Part shown: positions 32,294 to 43,885 of the stretch, in pieces
Numbering within the stretch: position 1 is the first letter of the stretch
Layout: each line of letters begins with the position of its first letter
NCBI GenBank assembly: GCA_963678675.1
Contig: OY783195.1
Span: 14,984,143-15,048,142, forward strand
Source: Xiphydria camelus
Lineage: Eukaryota; Arthropoda; Insecta; Hymenoptera; Xiphydriidae
DNA length: 64,000 nucleotides
Reading direction: 5' to 3'
The notes under the pieces: generated by a model
Databases searched by the model: none
What the model saw: the letters and a program-made list of their open reading frames with translations, nothing else
What the model was told of the DNA's origin: nothing
Position numbers and translations under genes: made by a program

Positions 32294-33380
32294 CTACCAA
32301 AGGTAGTGACGGGATAGGTCGGGGGTTATTACTTCTATGTATTTTAGTGCCACTTTTCTTTCATTTAATAAAGCAACTTTCTCTGGCCCATAATTATGAC
32401 AATAATGGTACTTCGTGAAAAAATGTTTCCTACAAAGTTGTTTCTTACACCAAGCACACGTAATAACGGCAACATCGCCACATATGTGGTTTCGTGGTTC
32501 CGAGTCCTGCGCATAACAAAATTCTACACGATGTTCAAATTCAGGAGGTCTCGTGTTTACATATCCACTCTTGTACCACGAATATTTAATGAAGTTAGTA
32601 AACCGTGGCGAAGAAAACTGATTATGAGTAAGGGATTGAAGTTTTAAAATATTATCTCTCAAATGAAGGTTAATGTCGTAATTGAAAAGAGTGACAATAT
32701 CTGAAAACCTCCTTACAAAATTCTTCCACATTCGAAATCCGTATACGTCTAGCGGTTGAATTAGTCTGGTGGTGCCTTCTGGAATCGTCATTAATATTAT
32801 TGCCTTGTCTTCTGGTGTAGCTTCTCGAACACTTCGCTCACATTGTCCACTCTAAGAGACCAGCATTAAGACGCTTGAAGGTCCAGTGTTAGGGAAGTAA
32901 ACTTCTTGTAACCATGTTTTCATGAGATCAGTTGTAAGTTTCCCAGATTTGGAAACCATGAAGTATACATTTGGCGGCCTAAACACGGTTTGTTGCAATC
33001 GTTCTCCCAATTGCCCACCAGCCTCTTCTAATACCACATAAAAAGGCGACAGTAATTTTCCATCAGCTGATATGGTGGGTTGTATAGTATAGCTATGTGT
33101 TGTATAAGATATTGATTGTACTACAGCTTCTATTTTTTACCCCCCAATGTAGCCAAAGTTCAGCCAGAATGTATTTCTAAATTAAATCCACTTTGTGATC
33201 AGAGTTAAATACATTTTCTGGTCCATATTGTGTAATGAGTGGTTTCACTTGTTCTACGAAGGCTTGGCTTCGCAGTTTCAAACTTTCCTCACCCTGAACG
33301 TTTTTTCTCGTTACAAATGTTGTGATCTTCCGAGAGACAATAGGGGTCTTGCGCAATTTTCAGTAATATGTCAGACGGCA
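32294..33380 (-). pseudogene. pogo/CENP-B-like DDE transposase, broken
   Basis: Read from about 33380 down: QVKPLITQYGPENVFNSDHK with the first Asp, then ISADGKLLSPFYVVLEEAGG, KSGKLTTDLMKTWLQEVYFP, and SSVLMLVS followed by a stop where relatives have LLLDSW, so the second catalytic Asp is lost. The third is in IPEGTTRLIQPLDVYGFR. The C-terminus has a Cys/His cluster (CAWCKKQLCRKHFF, then HYC). Two or more stops lie in the first third. The QPLD motif places it near pogo-type transposases. No N-terminal DNA-binding part is visible, and most of it may be lost above 33400. Confidence 0.7.
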
Positions 33381-33633
33381 TCGTGAACACGCAGTAAACC
33401 GATTTCCAAAATATTTCCTTTATACGAGCTTAGGTGTAGTTGTTATTAATCATTAAAATTCAAGCGCGAGAACCGCCCACTAAAACGCCGCTATAGTAGT
33501 GGAGGGGATGTGTGACGTCACAACGCTGTAAATGCTGGCGGCAGTGTTGGTTGCAAGCAGCTGCACGCCGTAACGCGCCGTTGATCGCCTTCAATAACGA
33601 CTGGTTCTACACTCGTTTTTGTATTTTAACACT

Positions 33634-33795
33634 ATGGAAGGGTCATCTAGTACTTACAAATGGTGTATTGTGCCAAAGTGCAAAAGCACGAGTATTGTGA
33701 ACCCCGAAAAAGTGTTCATAAATGTTCCCAAGGACGAAAAAACCCGGAAAGTGTGGATAAAAATAATAACTAGGTGGCTTACTCTACACAAATAA
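33634..33795 (+). CDS. Short THAP-like zinc-finger exon
   Basis: ATG at 33634 opens a 53-codon frame: SSSTYKWCIVPKCKSTSI, then EKVFINVPKDEKTRKVW. The C-x4-C start, the VFINVPKD segment and the basic W end match the first half of a THAP domain, the C2CH DNA-binding module of P elements and several host proteins. The final Cys and His of the domain are missing, and the frame ends soon after at TAA. It may be the first exon of a longer gene or a truncated piece. It runs away from the transposase at 32294-33380, with about 250 bp between them that could be a shared promoter. Confidence 0.55.
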   Translation: MEGSSSTYKWCIVPKCKSTSIVNPEKVFINVPKDEKTRKVWIKIITRWLTLHK

Positions 33796-34019
33796 AAACA
33801 AAGCTTGTTTTATGCAAATCATTCACTTTACCTTGCAGCTTTAACGCCCCGTATTTCAACTGAGGTGAAATGTGAGTTATTTGCAAAAAACTGGGCTACC
33901 ATTATCGAGTTTATTTTGGATAGATTGTCTGACTGCCCCTTAACAAATTCAGCTTTCATTCTTTTACAATAAAAATACTTATAAATAATACTAGCACACG
34001 AAGGCGACAAGACAAACAC

Positions 34020-34440
34020 GAGTATATGTATAATATATATGCGTATGGAGAGCGATCTCGACTCCTCGGAGCTAAACCAACGAATGTCTGTACGCTGCCA
34101 CGTCGTCGATGCATCGACCGGTTGCAATCCTCGTCAATGCATTGTCTATGCATCGGCCAGTCGCAACCGAGACATACCTACACACAACGAAACGAGTATA
34201 AAAGACGGGAAGACAGACTGACGACACGTGCAATCGTTTTGCCCCCTACCATCTCTCTCCATATCGGCGGCTTGCCTAATTTATTGCGTCTTGTAATATG
34301 AGACTCCTTCGCACCGTTCCGATCGCCGACAGCCAGCTCTTCTAAGAACGAAACACATCGAATGACGTCTCCCCTTCTTTCCTTCCTTCTCTTTTACATT
34401 GAAGCTGTAACCACCGCCCTACTTAGACTTTTCGTCAGTC
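34020..34440 (+). promoter_or_regulatory. Promoter-like or LTR-like GC-rich tract with TATAAAAG
   Basis: TATAAAAG at 34197 sits in a tract rich in CG words and short repeats (GATGCATCGACCGGTTGC near 34108, ATGCATCGGCCAGTCGC near 34149). It could be an LTR fragment, but I find no ends. Confidence 0.3.
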
Positions 34441-34600
34441 TGTACTTGAACTCTCTAACTAAAGGTCCAGTTATATAAGTATAAATAAGTATAAATAAGA
34501 AACAGGGACTAGCATGGATCGAACCACGACGAAGTTCGGGAAGCTGCCAGCCGCGAGAAGCCGTACTAACTAAACGCACGTGGCGATATTTCCAGCGCTG
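34440..34600 (-). repeat. tRNA-derived SINE-like sequence
   Basis: On the minus strand an A-box-like TTAGTTAGTACGG (34573-34561) is followed about 36 bp later by GGTTCGATCC (34525-34516), which fits a B box. Downstream lies a TATACTTATTTATACTTAT simple-repeat tail. This layout is typical of SINEs. The acceptor stem does not pair, so it is not a working tRNA gene. Confidence 0.4.
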
Positions 34601-34904
34601 TGACGTCAGACCAATCACAGGGCGTTCGCGCTACGCGTCATATTTAAAAGGACAAGCCGATTTTAGAAACCTCAACAGTTCGTTAACGAATTAATATTTT
34701 GAAAAATGGTTTGGGGGGGCGTGTACCTTACACACATACGCATCTATTCTGAGCAAAACCATTCCATTTAATAATTGAGCGCAAGACCCCTATTCTATAT
34801 GCTTTCTTGTATGACGTCAACCATCGTTTATTTGCTTTAAAGTTTGGAAGAATAAATACTTCTTTTTTGTGCTTGTAAAGCCCATCGTTTAAGGTCTACA
34901 TCAT

Positions 34905-34976
34905 GCGGCGAGAGAGCTCTCGGTTAATCCGGAGCCTCGGTTAACCAGGACTCGGATAACCGCGAGTCTACTGTAT
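34905..34976. mobile_element. Isolated end of a pogo/Tigger-type element
   Basis: Read in reverse, the sequence is CAGTAGACTCGCGGTTATCC followed by CTCGGTTAACC-type repeats, which resembles the ends of Tigger/pogo elements. TA lies just outside. The other end is not found, so this is a fragment. Confidence 0.45.
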
Positions 34977-35941
34977 AAATAAATTAACAACAGTCGGATT
35001 TATTAAAAAGATTTTTTAACAATTGTTGTCCATTTTATTTTGATACTATTCGGTTGATTATATTTGCAGAGAGAATGTTACCGTGGTCTGATGAAGGATA
35101 TTTACACACACGCTAATGAATAACGCGTGTCTACAATGTCACAAATTATGTTTTCATCATATAATAACACTAAAGTTAATTATAATGGAAAAGGATTACT
35201 TAAATATATAAGAATAATTAATAAATCCACTTTCATATTTAAACCTCCTATCACGTCACTGCTATCGGGTGGACCCCCCTCCCCCGCGCAATAGTTTCTT
35301 CGACGCATAAAGAAACACCGCCGGCTGATAAGCGACGTCGTATTTACCAGCGCGGTGACCTCACCACGCAGTCGTATCGCGGTAATAAGAGAACATTATG
35401 TCGGCGACGGCAGTGACGCACAGCCGGCGAGGGTTTTTGATGCATCGAAAAAACTATTCTATATAATAGAGAAACGACCTCCTATCCCGTCACTCTGCCA
35501 TTGGTAGCCCGCTCGAACATAAAAGTTAGAAATTTGGAAAACTATAGGAGGGAAATATATCTTATCATATATTTGGTTGAATTTGTAATAAAATTTCCTA
35601 CATTTTTGTCCATATGACCAAACCGATATTTCGAAAAATTAGATTTAAAAAAATGTTTTTTTAAATAATGCGTTTGTCTAAAATCTGTTTAAGGCATTTT
35701 ATTACATTGAAAAAACCAAACAAAACGTACGTTTACACTTTTCATCTATCTCGCTTCGTTTCGGAGATAGCTCGAGGGGGGTGAAAGTTCAGGGGTCCAT
35801 TTCACCTCCTTAAACTAAAATTGGGCCGCTATAAAAAATAGGGGTCTCTTATTTTTCGATAAACTTTAAATTTACGGAGTTTCATCAAGATCGGAAGCGG
35901 CGGCCTCGGATACTTTCCTTGTTAGATTAGGATGATCCATC

Positions 35942-36564
35942 GCAGATACACAATGGGGGAGTTGCATGAAACGGGAATAATTATTTCAATCTTGCCACGT
36001 TGTTGTTCATAGTACATATAATATTTCTACTTAAGGAAATTCATTATAAATTTCTACAACCATATAATTCTTAATGTTAAAAAGTATGAATTTTTCGACT
36101 GCTCAAAAACAGTCCGCCGGGGTATGATTCACGGACGACCGATACCGTGTATCACAGCCGCTTCATTTCAGTGTATTGGTTATAATATGTGTTACAAGTT
36201 ATTGAAGTAAGAAATTAAGAAACACCTTCTGGCTCTTTAAATCTCACAACGCCACAAAATGTGAATCACGTTAGCTGTCGACTGATTAGCTGAGAACAAT
36301 TAACGCTGTTAACGATCAGACAAGTATTTAAAATCACAATTAAAAAAAGTTTTTTACACCGAAAGAACAAACATCAGGTTGTTTAAAACTATTGTTCTAA
36401 TATCAGAATAACATACAAAATCAGAAAGTAAAATTTTAAAAATCATGTAACCTTCCCACTTGCTGAGCTCTAACCTTGTAGAATATGAACATGAAGTTTA
36501 TGTGTATTTTTACCACTCAGTAGCCACGCCTTTGGCCGCTACCTATCTCATTTAACATTCTCCC
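35942..36564. other. Unassigned AT-rich spacer
   Basis: No gene or repeat is supported in this stretch. Confidence 0.3.
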
Positions 36565-36567
36565 GTA

Positions 36568-39500
36568 TAGCCTAAGCAACAGGGAGCTAAAAAAGGCCTT
36601 TCCCTAAAAAAATCAAGGTAGTTTTGAAATTTGGTAGTTTAGCTCAGTTTCATATGCTGAACAACATAGTAAATGTGCAGAATTGTATCGATGACAACAG
36701 CGCCACCATATTGACAAAATGGCTTCTAATTCCGGTTTTTTGCATTATTTTCTTTCCAGCGCCTCCTAGGTAAAAGGTAGTTATTATGAAAATTGTAGAG
36801 GATGAAATTCTCTACAAGTTTTATTTAAAACTTTTTTTTCTCAAAGAAATAATTTCAGAGTTACGCTTAAGTAAACTGGAGCGTTTTTCTTAAAATTGCA
36901 TTCACATACCCTTTTCACTTTCGACTTTGCTAATTACCGATTCATTATGTTTTCATAATCAATTGTACTCGTCTGTGCATAATGTAGAGTACATACGTAT
37001 CGTCACGATGCAGTTTGTTTTGTTTGTTTGGACAATGTGGACGTTAGGGATGATATTTTTCCAAAATATCTGTGACGAAATTGAGAGATTTTGCGACATA
37101 TCTCTAGAAACAATGGAGCAGCATGTGGACATGAGAAAAGTTCACGTATTATTCGCGACAATAAAAACCTCGAGAAACTGGAAAATTGGTTCACCCAGCA
37201 TCAGCCGTTCCCGAAGATCAATGACTTAATGTCCATAAGCACGGGAATTGTTGAAGATGAGCAGATTAACTGCCACATGTCTCAAGAGATCGGCACTGCA
37301 AAAATTTTAAATGTGATCGGCAAGGACTTCGCTTTCACCAAATTCGAGCGCAAGGAAAGTCCTTCCTCTTGCAGCTGCCAATACCAGCATTAAAGTCGAG
37401 GACATTACGGTCCCTGTTAATCCACTAACGATTTTCCAAAGGAAAACAATCAGAGGAATAGCTCTAAGAATATGTGTAATTTGAACTTGCTCCATTCCTA
37501 TTATCGCTATTTACTGAGGAGAGGATGCGTAAAGGAACAAAATCTTCCCTATACAAAGTTCTCGCGGCGCTTCCAAGTGATACGCGATTCGGAAACAGCG
37601 TTTATGTGGTTGATGGTGGATTCCTGTTACACAGAGTTGTATGGCATCGCAACGATTCTTTTGCAGCAATCTGCAGGAATTATGAACAGTTTGTGGAAGC
37701 ACTCTACGGTTTGAACGCAGTAATAGTATTCGATGACTATCCGGCTGATGCAGCAAACAAGAACACGAAAAGCGCAGAACGACTTCTTCGATCAAGAGAG
37801 CAAACTTTCGCAGACGTGCTTTTCGATGAATCAATTATTGCGACATCACTGCAGGCAAGATTTCTGGCCAACGAAACCAGCAAGAATCGCCTCATTTCCA
37901 TGTTGAAGAAGAGTTTCGAAAAATCAAATTTTACCGTCGAACAGGCTGCAGAAGATGCTGACACATTACTGCCCTCCTAAGAATGAAGGTCCAATCTACA
38001 AATTTTTGTATTTTTAGGTTTTATCATGTGTGCATTCTGTAGTTCATATTACGCCTACATATTATCGTTCTGATGCAAAGTTAGTCTATACATAAAAGCA
38101 GCTTCTGAAAAATTTGAATACAATTAAATAAAAAACTACAATGGCAGACATTAAAACCTTAGAACGTTAATATCTCAAAACAAGAATTTTGCACATAGGA
38201 CATTCTTTCCGAGGGCAGATTAATCGTGGGGAAAGCGATCAGTATGTCATCTTCATTCGAATCCGTTTTAATTGTTGGAGAAGACATCGATCTTCTTGTT
38301 CTTCTAACAGCATTGGCGAGGGCATATTCGAATATTTATTTTCTGAAACCGGCCAGAGAAAAAACTTCAGAAGTGATTTATTTTTCTTAAAGTCTGCAGA
38401 TTGGAGAAGCAGTTGCAGATAATTTGTCCGTTTTTGCATGCATTCAGCGGTTGCGATATAACTTCTGGCGATTTTCAATCAAGGAAAGAACAAGTTCCTA
38501 CAAATACTCCAAAAGTCCGAGAAATAGAATCGAACCGTGCAAGTTTTCAGGGACGAAAATGCAGATTCAAACACCATTGCTGCTGCTGGAGAACAATTTT
38601 TGGTTACACTGTATGGAGCTCACCAAGGAAACACATCTTTGAATTCTCTCCGGTATCAACATTTCGCAAAATCGGTCAGTGTTGCTTCAACCTTGCATCA
38701 CTACCACCCATAGTAGCAGCTGCTCGACAGCATTCACTTTGTACTTATCACCAAGTCCAAAGTTGGTACGATGTTAACAAGAATCTGGAAGAATGTGGAT
38801 GGAAAAGGAGTAAGACTGGACTCACTCCAGTTACAACAACGGAAGATCCTGCTCCTGCAGCATTCCTTACATTTATCTCCTGCAAATGCGGAAAAGGGCG
38901 TGCACCAGCATGTGGATGTAGAAAGGCTGGTTTGAAGTGCTCTGTCATTTGCAAATACTGCAGCGGGCAGTCTTGCGCAAACGTTCCTGAACTTTTGAGC
39001 GTCTCCGAGGAAGCAACCGACATTGCTGTTGACGAATCATTCATTCAGCACGATGATGAGGAACAGAACACTGAAAAGGACAATGATACTGAAGAAGACG
39101 ACGATTCTCAATCCAGCAAAGAAATCGACGCGAACAAACCTGGACCATCCAGAATCTCCAAATGAAGGAAAACTGCACATTAGAACGACAGTTGTGGAAT
39201 AGATCTACTAGACCACAATTTGTGGTTGTGGATAGACCACAATAAAAAAACGCGCTGTTTACATTACCTTATGATAATATCGAAACGAGTACAATTGATT
39301 ATGAAAACATAATGAATCGGTAATTAGCAAAGTTGCGAATGAAAAGGGTACGTGAATCCAATTTTAAGAAAAGCGCTCCAGTTTACTTAAGCGTAACTCT
39401 GAAATTATTTGTTTGGGAAAAAAAGTTTTAAACAAAGCTTGTAGAGAATTTTATCCTCTACAATTTTCATAATATTATAACTACCTACCTTTTACCTAGG

Positions 39501-39687
39501 AGGCGCTGGAAAGAAAATAATGCAAAAAACCAGATTTGGACGCCATTTTGTTAATATGGCGGCGCTGTTGTCATCACTACGATTCTGCAAATTTACTATG
39601 TTGTTCAGGATGTAAAACTGAGCTAAACTGCCAAATTTCAAAACTCCCTTAATTTTTTTAGAGTAAACCTCTCTATTGCCTGGGCTA
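36568..39687 (+). mobile_element. TAGCC-end DNA transposon with PIN-nuclease/CXC gene
   Basis: The ends read TAGCCTAAGCAACAGGGAG and TAGCCCAGGCAATAGAGAGG in inverted orientation, and the arms extend about 400 bp. Flanks are GTA and ATA, one mismatch from a 3-bp duplication. A second element of this type with an exact TTG duplication lies at 44751-46485. The gene inside encodes a PIN/XPG-like nuclease and a CXC zinc tail. Academ transposons are described with an XPG-like nuclease and short duplications, so that superfamily is a candidate. Confidence 0.7.
37091..39165 (+). pseudogene. PIN/XPG-like nuclease with CXC zinc tail, transposon-encoded
   Basis: The frame is broken at about 37365, around 37450-37525, and several times between 37980 and 38480. 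Its order is clear. First comes LEKLENWFTQHQPFPKINDL, next a nuclease part with SVYVVDGGFLLHRVVWH, VIVFDDYP and EQAAEDADTL (37525-37977), and then VGEDIDLLVLL (about 38277). The acidic pattern E-x-DAD then GED-x-D resembles the XPG-I region of FEN1-type nucleases. HAFSGCDITSG follows near 38436. The last intact part (about 38700-39165) has ECGWKRSKTGLTPV, a Cys-rich stretch (SCKCGKGRAPACGCRK, then GLKCSVICKYC), and an acidic end. It would act on DNA, and the exact substrate is unknown. Confidence 0.65.
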
Positions 39688-39760
39688 ATAGGTCAATTGA
39701 TCCACGTTTTACTGTAGATTGGGTTCTAGTTGGAATTTTACCCTGGCGTCAAGATAATTG

Positions 39761-40014
39761 AGGGGCTGAGATTCATAGTGGCATAAGTCAGATTATCCAG
39801 ATTTTCCAAAGCAACCGCTTTGTCGTCCCAAACATACATAAGCCCTTCCTAAGATTACAGTTTCTGAGGCGTATTACCGTCGGAATATGTACTGCTATAA
39901 TTTGGGCGAATGACGTGGTTAACAAAAAAGTTTACATGTATGTTTAGGATGACAAAGCGGTTGCTTTGGAAAATCTGGATAATCTGACTTATACCACTAT
40001 GAATCTGAGCCCCT
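39761..40014. mobile_element. Hairpin MITE, about 254 bp
   Basis: AGGGGCTGAGATTCATAGTGG and its near complement at 40014 start arms of about 100 bp that include GCAACCGCTTTGTC. No coding sequence. The target duplication is unclear. Confidence 0.65.
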
Positions 40015-40291
40015 TATATAGCCTCCTGCCAAGGAGAGCTTAGACGTACATTAGCGATTTCCATCTTTCTTTGAATCGACAAATTTCAAACAATTTCTAC
40101 AAAACATATTCAAATATTCCCAGATAGATCGAAATACTGAGATTAATATCTAGAAAATTTATTCCCGCATTAAGGGACGTCTTTTAATATCATTGTATGT
40201 TGGCAAAATTGACACAAATCGGAAGTCTCGAAATACCTGTTTCGCTACTTATTTTTATGCGTCGAAATTAATTTTAATCGGTTGTATTCAA
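40015..40291. other. Unassigned spacer
   Basis: No feature is visible. GGACGTCTTTTAATAT near 40176 resembles GACGTCCCTTAATATG near 63951, possibly two ends of old copies of the same repeat. Confidence 0.25.
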
Positions 40292-41086
40292 CCCTTCTGA
40301 GGTCGCGCCTTTTCACCCAATGTTTCTGGTCGCGTAATAAGGGCCGCCCCGCCCGTGTATTGCGGAGCGCGATGTTGCCACGTCATACGGCGATCAGTAA
40401 CGAGACACGAGTTGCGTTGTCGCTGGCAACGTCAAAGACTAAAGGACCCCGCACTATTACATTATACAGCTATTATATTACACCTACATATATACTATTA
40501 GTATATATACAGGGTGACGCAAAAGTGCGGCAACGGTCCAGTAGTTATATATATACATGTCCATATACATATGTATAATACGGCATACATATAAACCATT
40601 GTTTTTGAACGTCATTGGGTGTTAATACACGTCTGGCTGGGCCATTATAGGTTGCCGAAACTCAGATTCAAGAATTATTTTGATAGGGCACTCTTTCACG
40701 TCATCGGCAGATATCTCGAAATCCTGTCGGTAGAATTTTTTATGCCAAGGATTTTTGTGATCAGGATGACCTAACATACAAGTCTATATAGTTTTTAGAT
40801 TCCGTGAATGAAACCCATTTTACCTTAAAATAGTGCGGGGTCCTTTCTACTGCGAATATGGTCGCACAGTGAGGATGGCCCCGCATTTTCCCCGTCACGC
40901 TTCATTAATATATTTTTTTTCAATTTTTCTAATGAATGCAGAGCTATCATATTATAATCATCGTATTCACGACACTTCTATGAAGGAATACGTAGCCGGT
41001 GATCGTTCCATTCGAGGTAGTTAAGCAATTATGACGATTTAAAGAAAAAAGTGCAGGGCCGCCCTCATCACGCGACCTCAGAAGGG
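40292..41086. mobile_element. TTAA-type element, 795 bp, CCCTTCTGAGGTCGCG ends
   Basis: CCCTTCTGAGGTCGCG and its complement mark the ends. The right flank is TTAA (41087-41090) and the left is TCAA (40288-40291), a one-base decay. Inside lies a second inverted pair, AAGGACCCCGCACTATT at 40442 with its complement ending 40845, probably another MITE nested within. No coding sequence. Confidence 0.7.
40442..40845. mobile_element. Nested MITE with AAGGACCCCGCAC ends
   Basis: An inverted repeat of about 20 bp encloses 404 bp. The interior starts with simple TATA-type repeats. The flanks do not give a clear duplication. Confidence 0.45.
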
Positions 41087-41247
41087 TTAATTAGATAGAT
41101 AGATATGTTAATTTCGGCTCAGCGGCCATGAAATGGACTTGGTTAGGTGTTCTAATACAAAATTTGTCTCTAGATCACTCACACTTCCTACATCACACTC
41201 CATACCCTTGTATTGTTTTTCTCATTCTCTTTCCTTGCTTGTTCCAT

Positions 41248-43368
41248 CTATCTTAACCACTCTACCTCTTCCCCGGTTCCTGAACTGAACAATATTTGAC
41301 CAACCCCCACCTCTCCTGATTTTAAGCCTTCACAATTCATCACTAGATGCTCAAGAGACCCTTCTTCATCTCCGTGTATTACACATCTCTTATCTTCTCT
41401 CTGCATCCAGTGTTTCCTCGTCTCGTCTAAATTCCCGCATCTTGCTCTCGCAATCAATTTCTGGCTTCTATTCTTTCCGCTATTTAACAGATATCCGGGC
41501 AGATCATCCATTACTATCTCCTTGTACCTTTCGCAGTAACGCGTTTTAGCAATTTTATTGGCCTGTTGTTGCAATTGCACTGTCCTGTTCTTCTCACACA
41601 TTACACAGGCACACAAAAAAAAGGCCTTGTTCCCGAAACCAGACCAGTATATCTTTATGTTTTTGGGGTCGCTGAATCCGAATCCGGTATCCGTTTGTCT
41701 CCATCACGTCACATTTTTTTTTAATCTCAAAAAACCATCAATAGATCATGATTTTCAAAAAGTTAATGGACTTAAACCAAATTCGCTATAAGGGGTTTTT
41801 TGGGTCGCTGATCACGAATCTGAAATCGGATTTCAAAAATTCAAGATGGCGGATCCAATATGGCGGACGAGATTTTTGAAAATCGACGGATTCATGCCGA
41901 ATTTGGTATAAAGAGGTTTTTTGGATCGCTGATCATGAATCTGAAGTCAGATTTTAAAAATTCAAGATGGCGGATCCAATATGGAGGACAAGATTTTCGA
42001 AAATTTTGAATTTTTGTAAATATAACTTCATATTCGTCATTAGCGATCGAAAAAAAAAACCCTATACCAAATTTGGCATGAATCCGTCGATTTTCGAAAA
42101 TCTCCATATTGGATCCGCCATCTTGAATTTTTTAAATCTGACTTCAGATTCATGATCAGCGACCCAAAAAAACCCCTTATACCAAATTCGGCATGAATCC
42201 GTCGATTTTCAAAAATCTCGTCCGCCATATTGGATCCGCCATTTTGCATTTTTGAAATCCTATTTCAGATTCGTGATCAGCGACCCAAAAAAACCCCTAT
42301 AGCGAATTTGGTTTAAGTCCATTAACTTTTTGAAAATCATGATCTATTGATGGTTTTTTGAGATTAAAAAAAATGTGACGTGATGGAGACAAACGGACAC
42401 CGGATTCGGATTCAGCGACCCCAAAAACATAAAGATATACTGGTCTGGTTCCGGGAACAAGGCCTTTTTTTTTGCGTGCCTGTGTTATTCCTCCTATATT
42501 CTCCCTGCCCCCTCCTCTATCTCCTCTAATCTAAAACCGCATCTATATTACATTTACATATTACTCCCTCTCTGTTACACCTTTAGTCTTTACTTTCCCC
42601 TTTTGCTTCTCTTTGGCATTCCTTTACTAATACCCTTCCCTCTCCTCCCAGTACCTTTTTTTCCAAAATTCCACGCTCTTGCCCGCCTAATCTCAACTTT
42701 GCCCTCTTTGTTTCCTCCGAAACTATGTAATTTGGCGTACTCCTCTCTAAACCCAATGTCCGCTTTAAATATTTTAATTGTATCTTTTCCACAATTGCTC
42801 TCTCCTCCCAACCCTAAATCTCAGCCCCATATGCAATGATCCCCTTCACCAAAATATCGAAAATCTTCACACGCATGACAAAATCATCTCTGAATATTCT
42901 TTCTCGTATTCCCCATACTTGTTTTACCGCCAGATTTCCTTTCCTAGCTAGCTCTTCCAGATGACCCTTGTTTCCACCATTGCTCTTAAAGGTGTAGCCT
43001 AAATATTTGAACTCGGTAACCTCTTCTACTATTTTCTCTTTCCATTCCCACCTTCTTTTCTTTATTCTTCCTCTTCCACCTTTCCTAAAAACCATTACCT
43101 TCGATTTTTCTACATTCAATTCTGACTTTTTCCTTCCTAAGTACATCTCTAGCCTTCTCATCATCTCTTTTAATTCCTCCTCTCTATCCCCCACAATAAC
43201 CACAACATCTGCATATGCCAGCGACTAGAACTTTTCCTTTCCCACTACCATCCCGCCTGCCCGTCCTTTCCGAAAAACCTCTTCTAAATCCGCAATGAAT
43301 ATCGAAATAGCGCGGGACTCATCGGGTATCCCTGTCGAACTCCTTTCGTCGTCCAGAATTCCCTCTAC
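41248..43368 (-). pseudogene. LINE ORF2, C-terminal half (reverse transcriptase end, zinc tail)
   Basis: From 43368 down: EFWTTKGVRQGYPMSPALF, then SLAYADVVVIVGDREEEL, where the catalytic YADD is changed to YADV. It continues with FKYLGYTFKSNGG and VKIFDILVKGIIAYGAEI. After the satellite-bearing insertion (41604-42484) it resumes with NRTVQLQQQANKIAKTRYC, then KRCVIHGDEEGSLEHLVMNC, a CxxH..HxxxxC zinc pattern typical of the ORF2 tail, and stops at 41248. A stop lies in front of SLAYAD and others after AYGAEI. With the Asp lost, this reverse transcriptase would be inactive. Confidence 0.8.
41604..42484. mobile_element. Harbinger-type MITE carrying satellite units, TTA target
   Basis: CACAGGCACACAAAAAAAAG and its near complement mark the ends, and TTA is duplicated at 41601-41603 and 42485-42487, as in PIF/Harbinger elements. 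The arms of about 190 bp lead to two to three 120-bp satellite units on each side (GGTCGCTGAT-type boxes at 41803 and 41923, reversed copies after 42050). The core is the same satellite as at 2320-2600. It sits in the C-terminal part of the LINE ORF2. Confidence 0.8.
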
Positions 43369-43885
43369 TCCATGGAAATCGTACTAAAAAAGGGGCGTTG
43401 CCTTGCATGAAATGAGGTAGTTCTGATTTGTGGATATGTTGTATCTGATGAAGTGGTAATAACAAATCCGAGTTTTCGACCTCGGAAGCCCTCCGGATCA
43501 TTATTAAATAATTGAAAAACCGCTAAATTTTAGGACTTTTTTCAGTTTTTGTCAATTTTGACCATCGAGGACTAATGTTATCTACGGCAAAATCATTCAA
43601 TACAATTTTAAAACAAATACAATTTGCAACAAAATGATATTAATGTGGTCTTGGTAGGTCAAATAGTTTCTAAGATACAAGTAATTCAAAGTTTTGCAAA
43701 ATTTCCAAGAAAAGGAAATTTTAGTTTTTTTTTAAGTTTTCGTCAATTTTAATCAATAAGGACCTATTTTATGAAAAAATTATCATATACGTTATTAAAG
43801 TAGACTAAATTTGCACCAAAGCGAGACAAATTTGGTCCATGTAGACCTAATAGCACCTGAGATACAGCTGTTCATAGCTGATGCG

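Larger units (their letters stand above)
31851..35933. mobile_element. 4.1-kb DNA transposon with terminal repeats of about 450 bp
   Basis: ACAAGGAAAGTATCCGAGG near 31865 and its complement near 35924 start inverted arms of about 450 bp. GATCCATC is present directly at both outer sides (31843-31850 and 35934-35941) and may be the 8-bp target duplication. The last 15-20 bp of the ends match poorly, so the exact borders are uncertain. It holds a DDE transposase pseudogene on the minus strand, whose last codons lie in the left arm, and a THAP-type exon on the plus strand. Other pieces inside are a SINE-like tract and a pogo end. Confidence 0.65.

Noticed and set aside
33828..34301. Overlapping open frames on both strands near 33.8-34.3 kb
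   Set aside because: The open frames follow from GC-rich sequence with few stops. None resembles a known protein.
34500..34590. Functional tRNA gene on the minus strand
   Set aside because: A and B boxes are present, but the acceptor stem cannot pair and no clean anticodon arm is visible.
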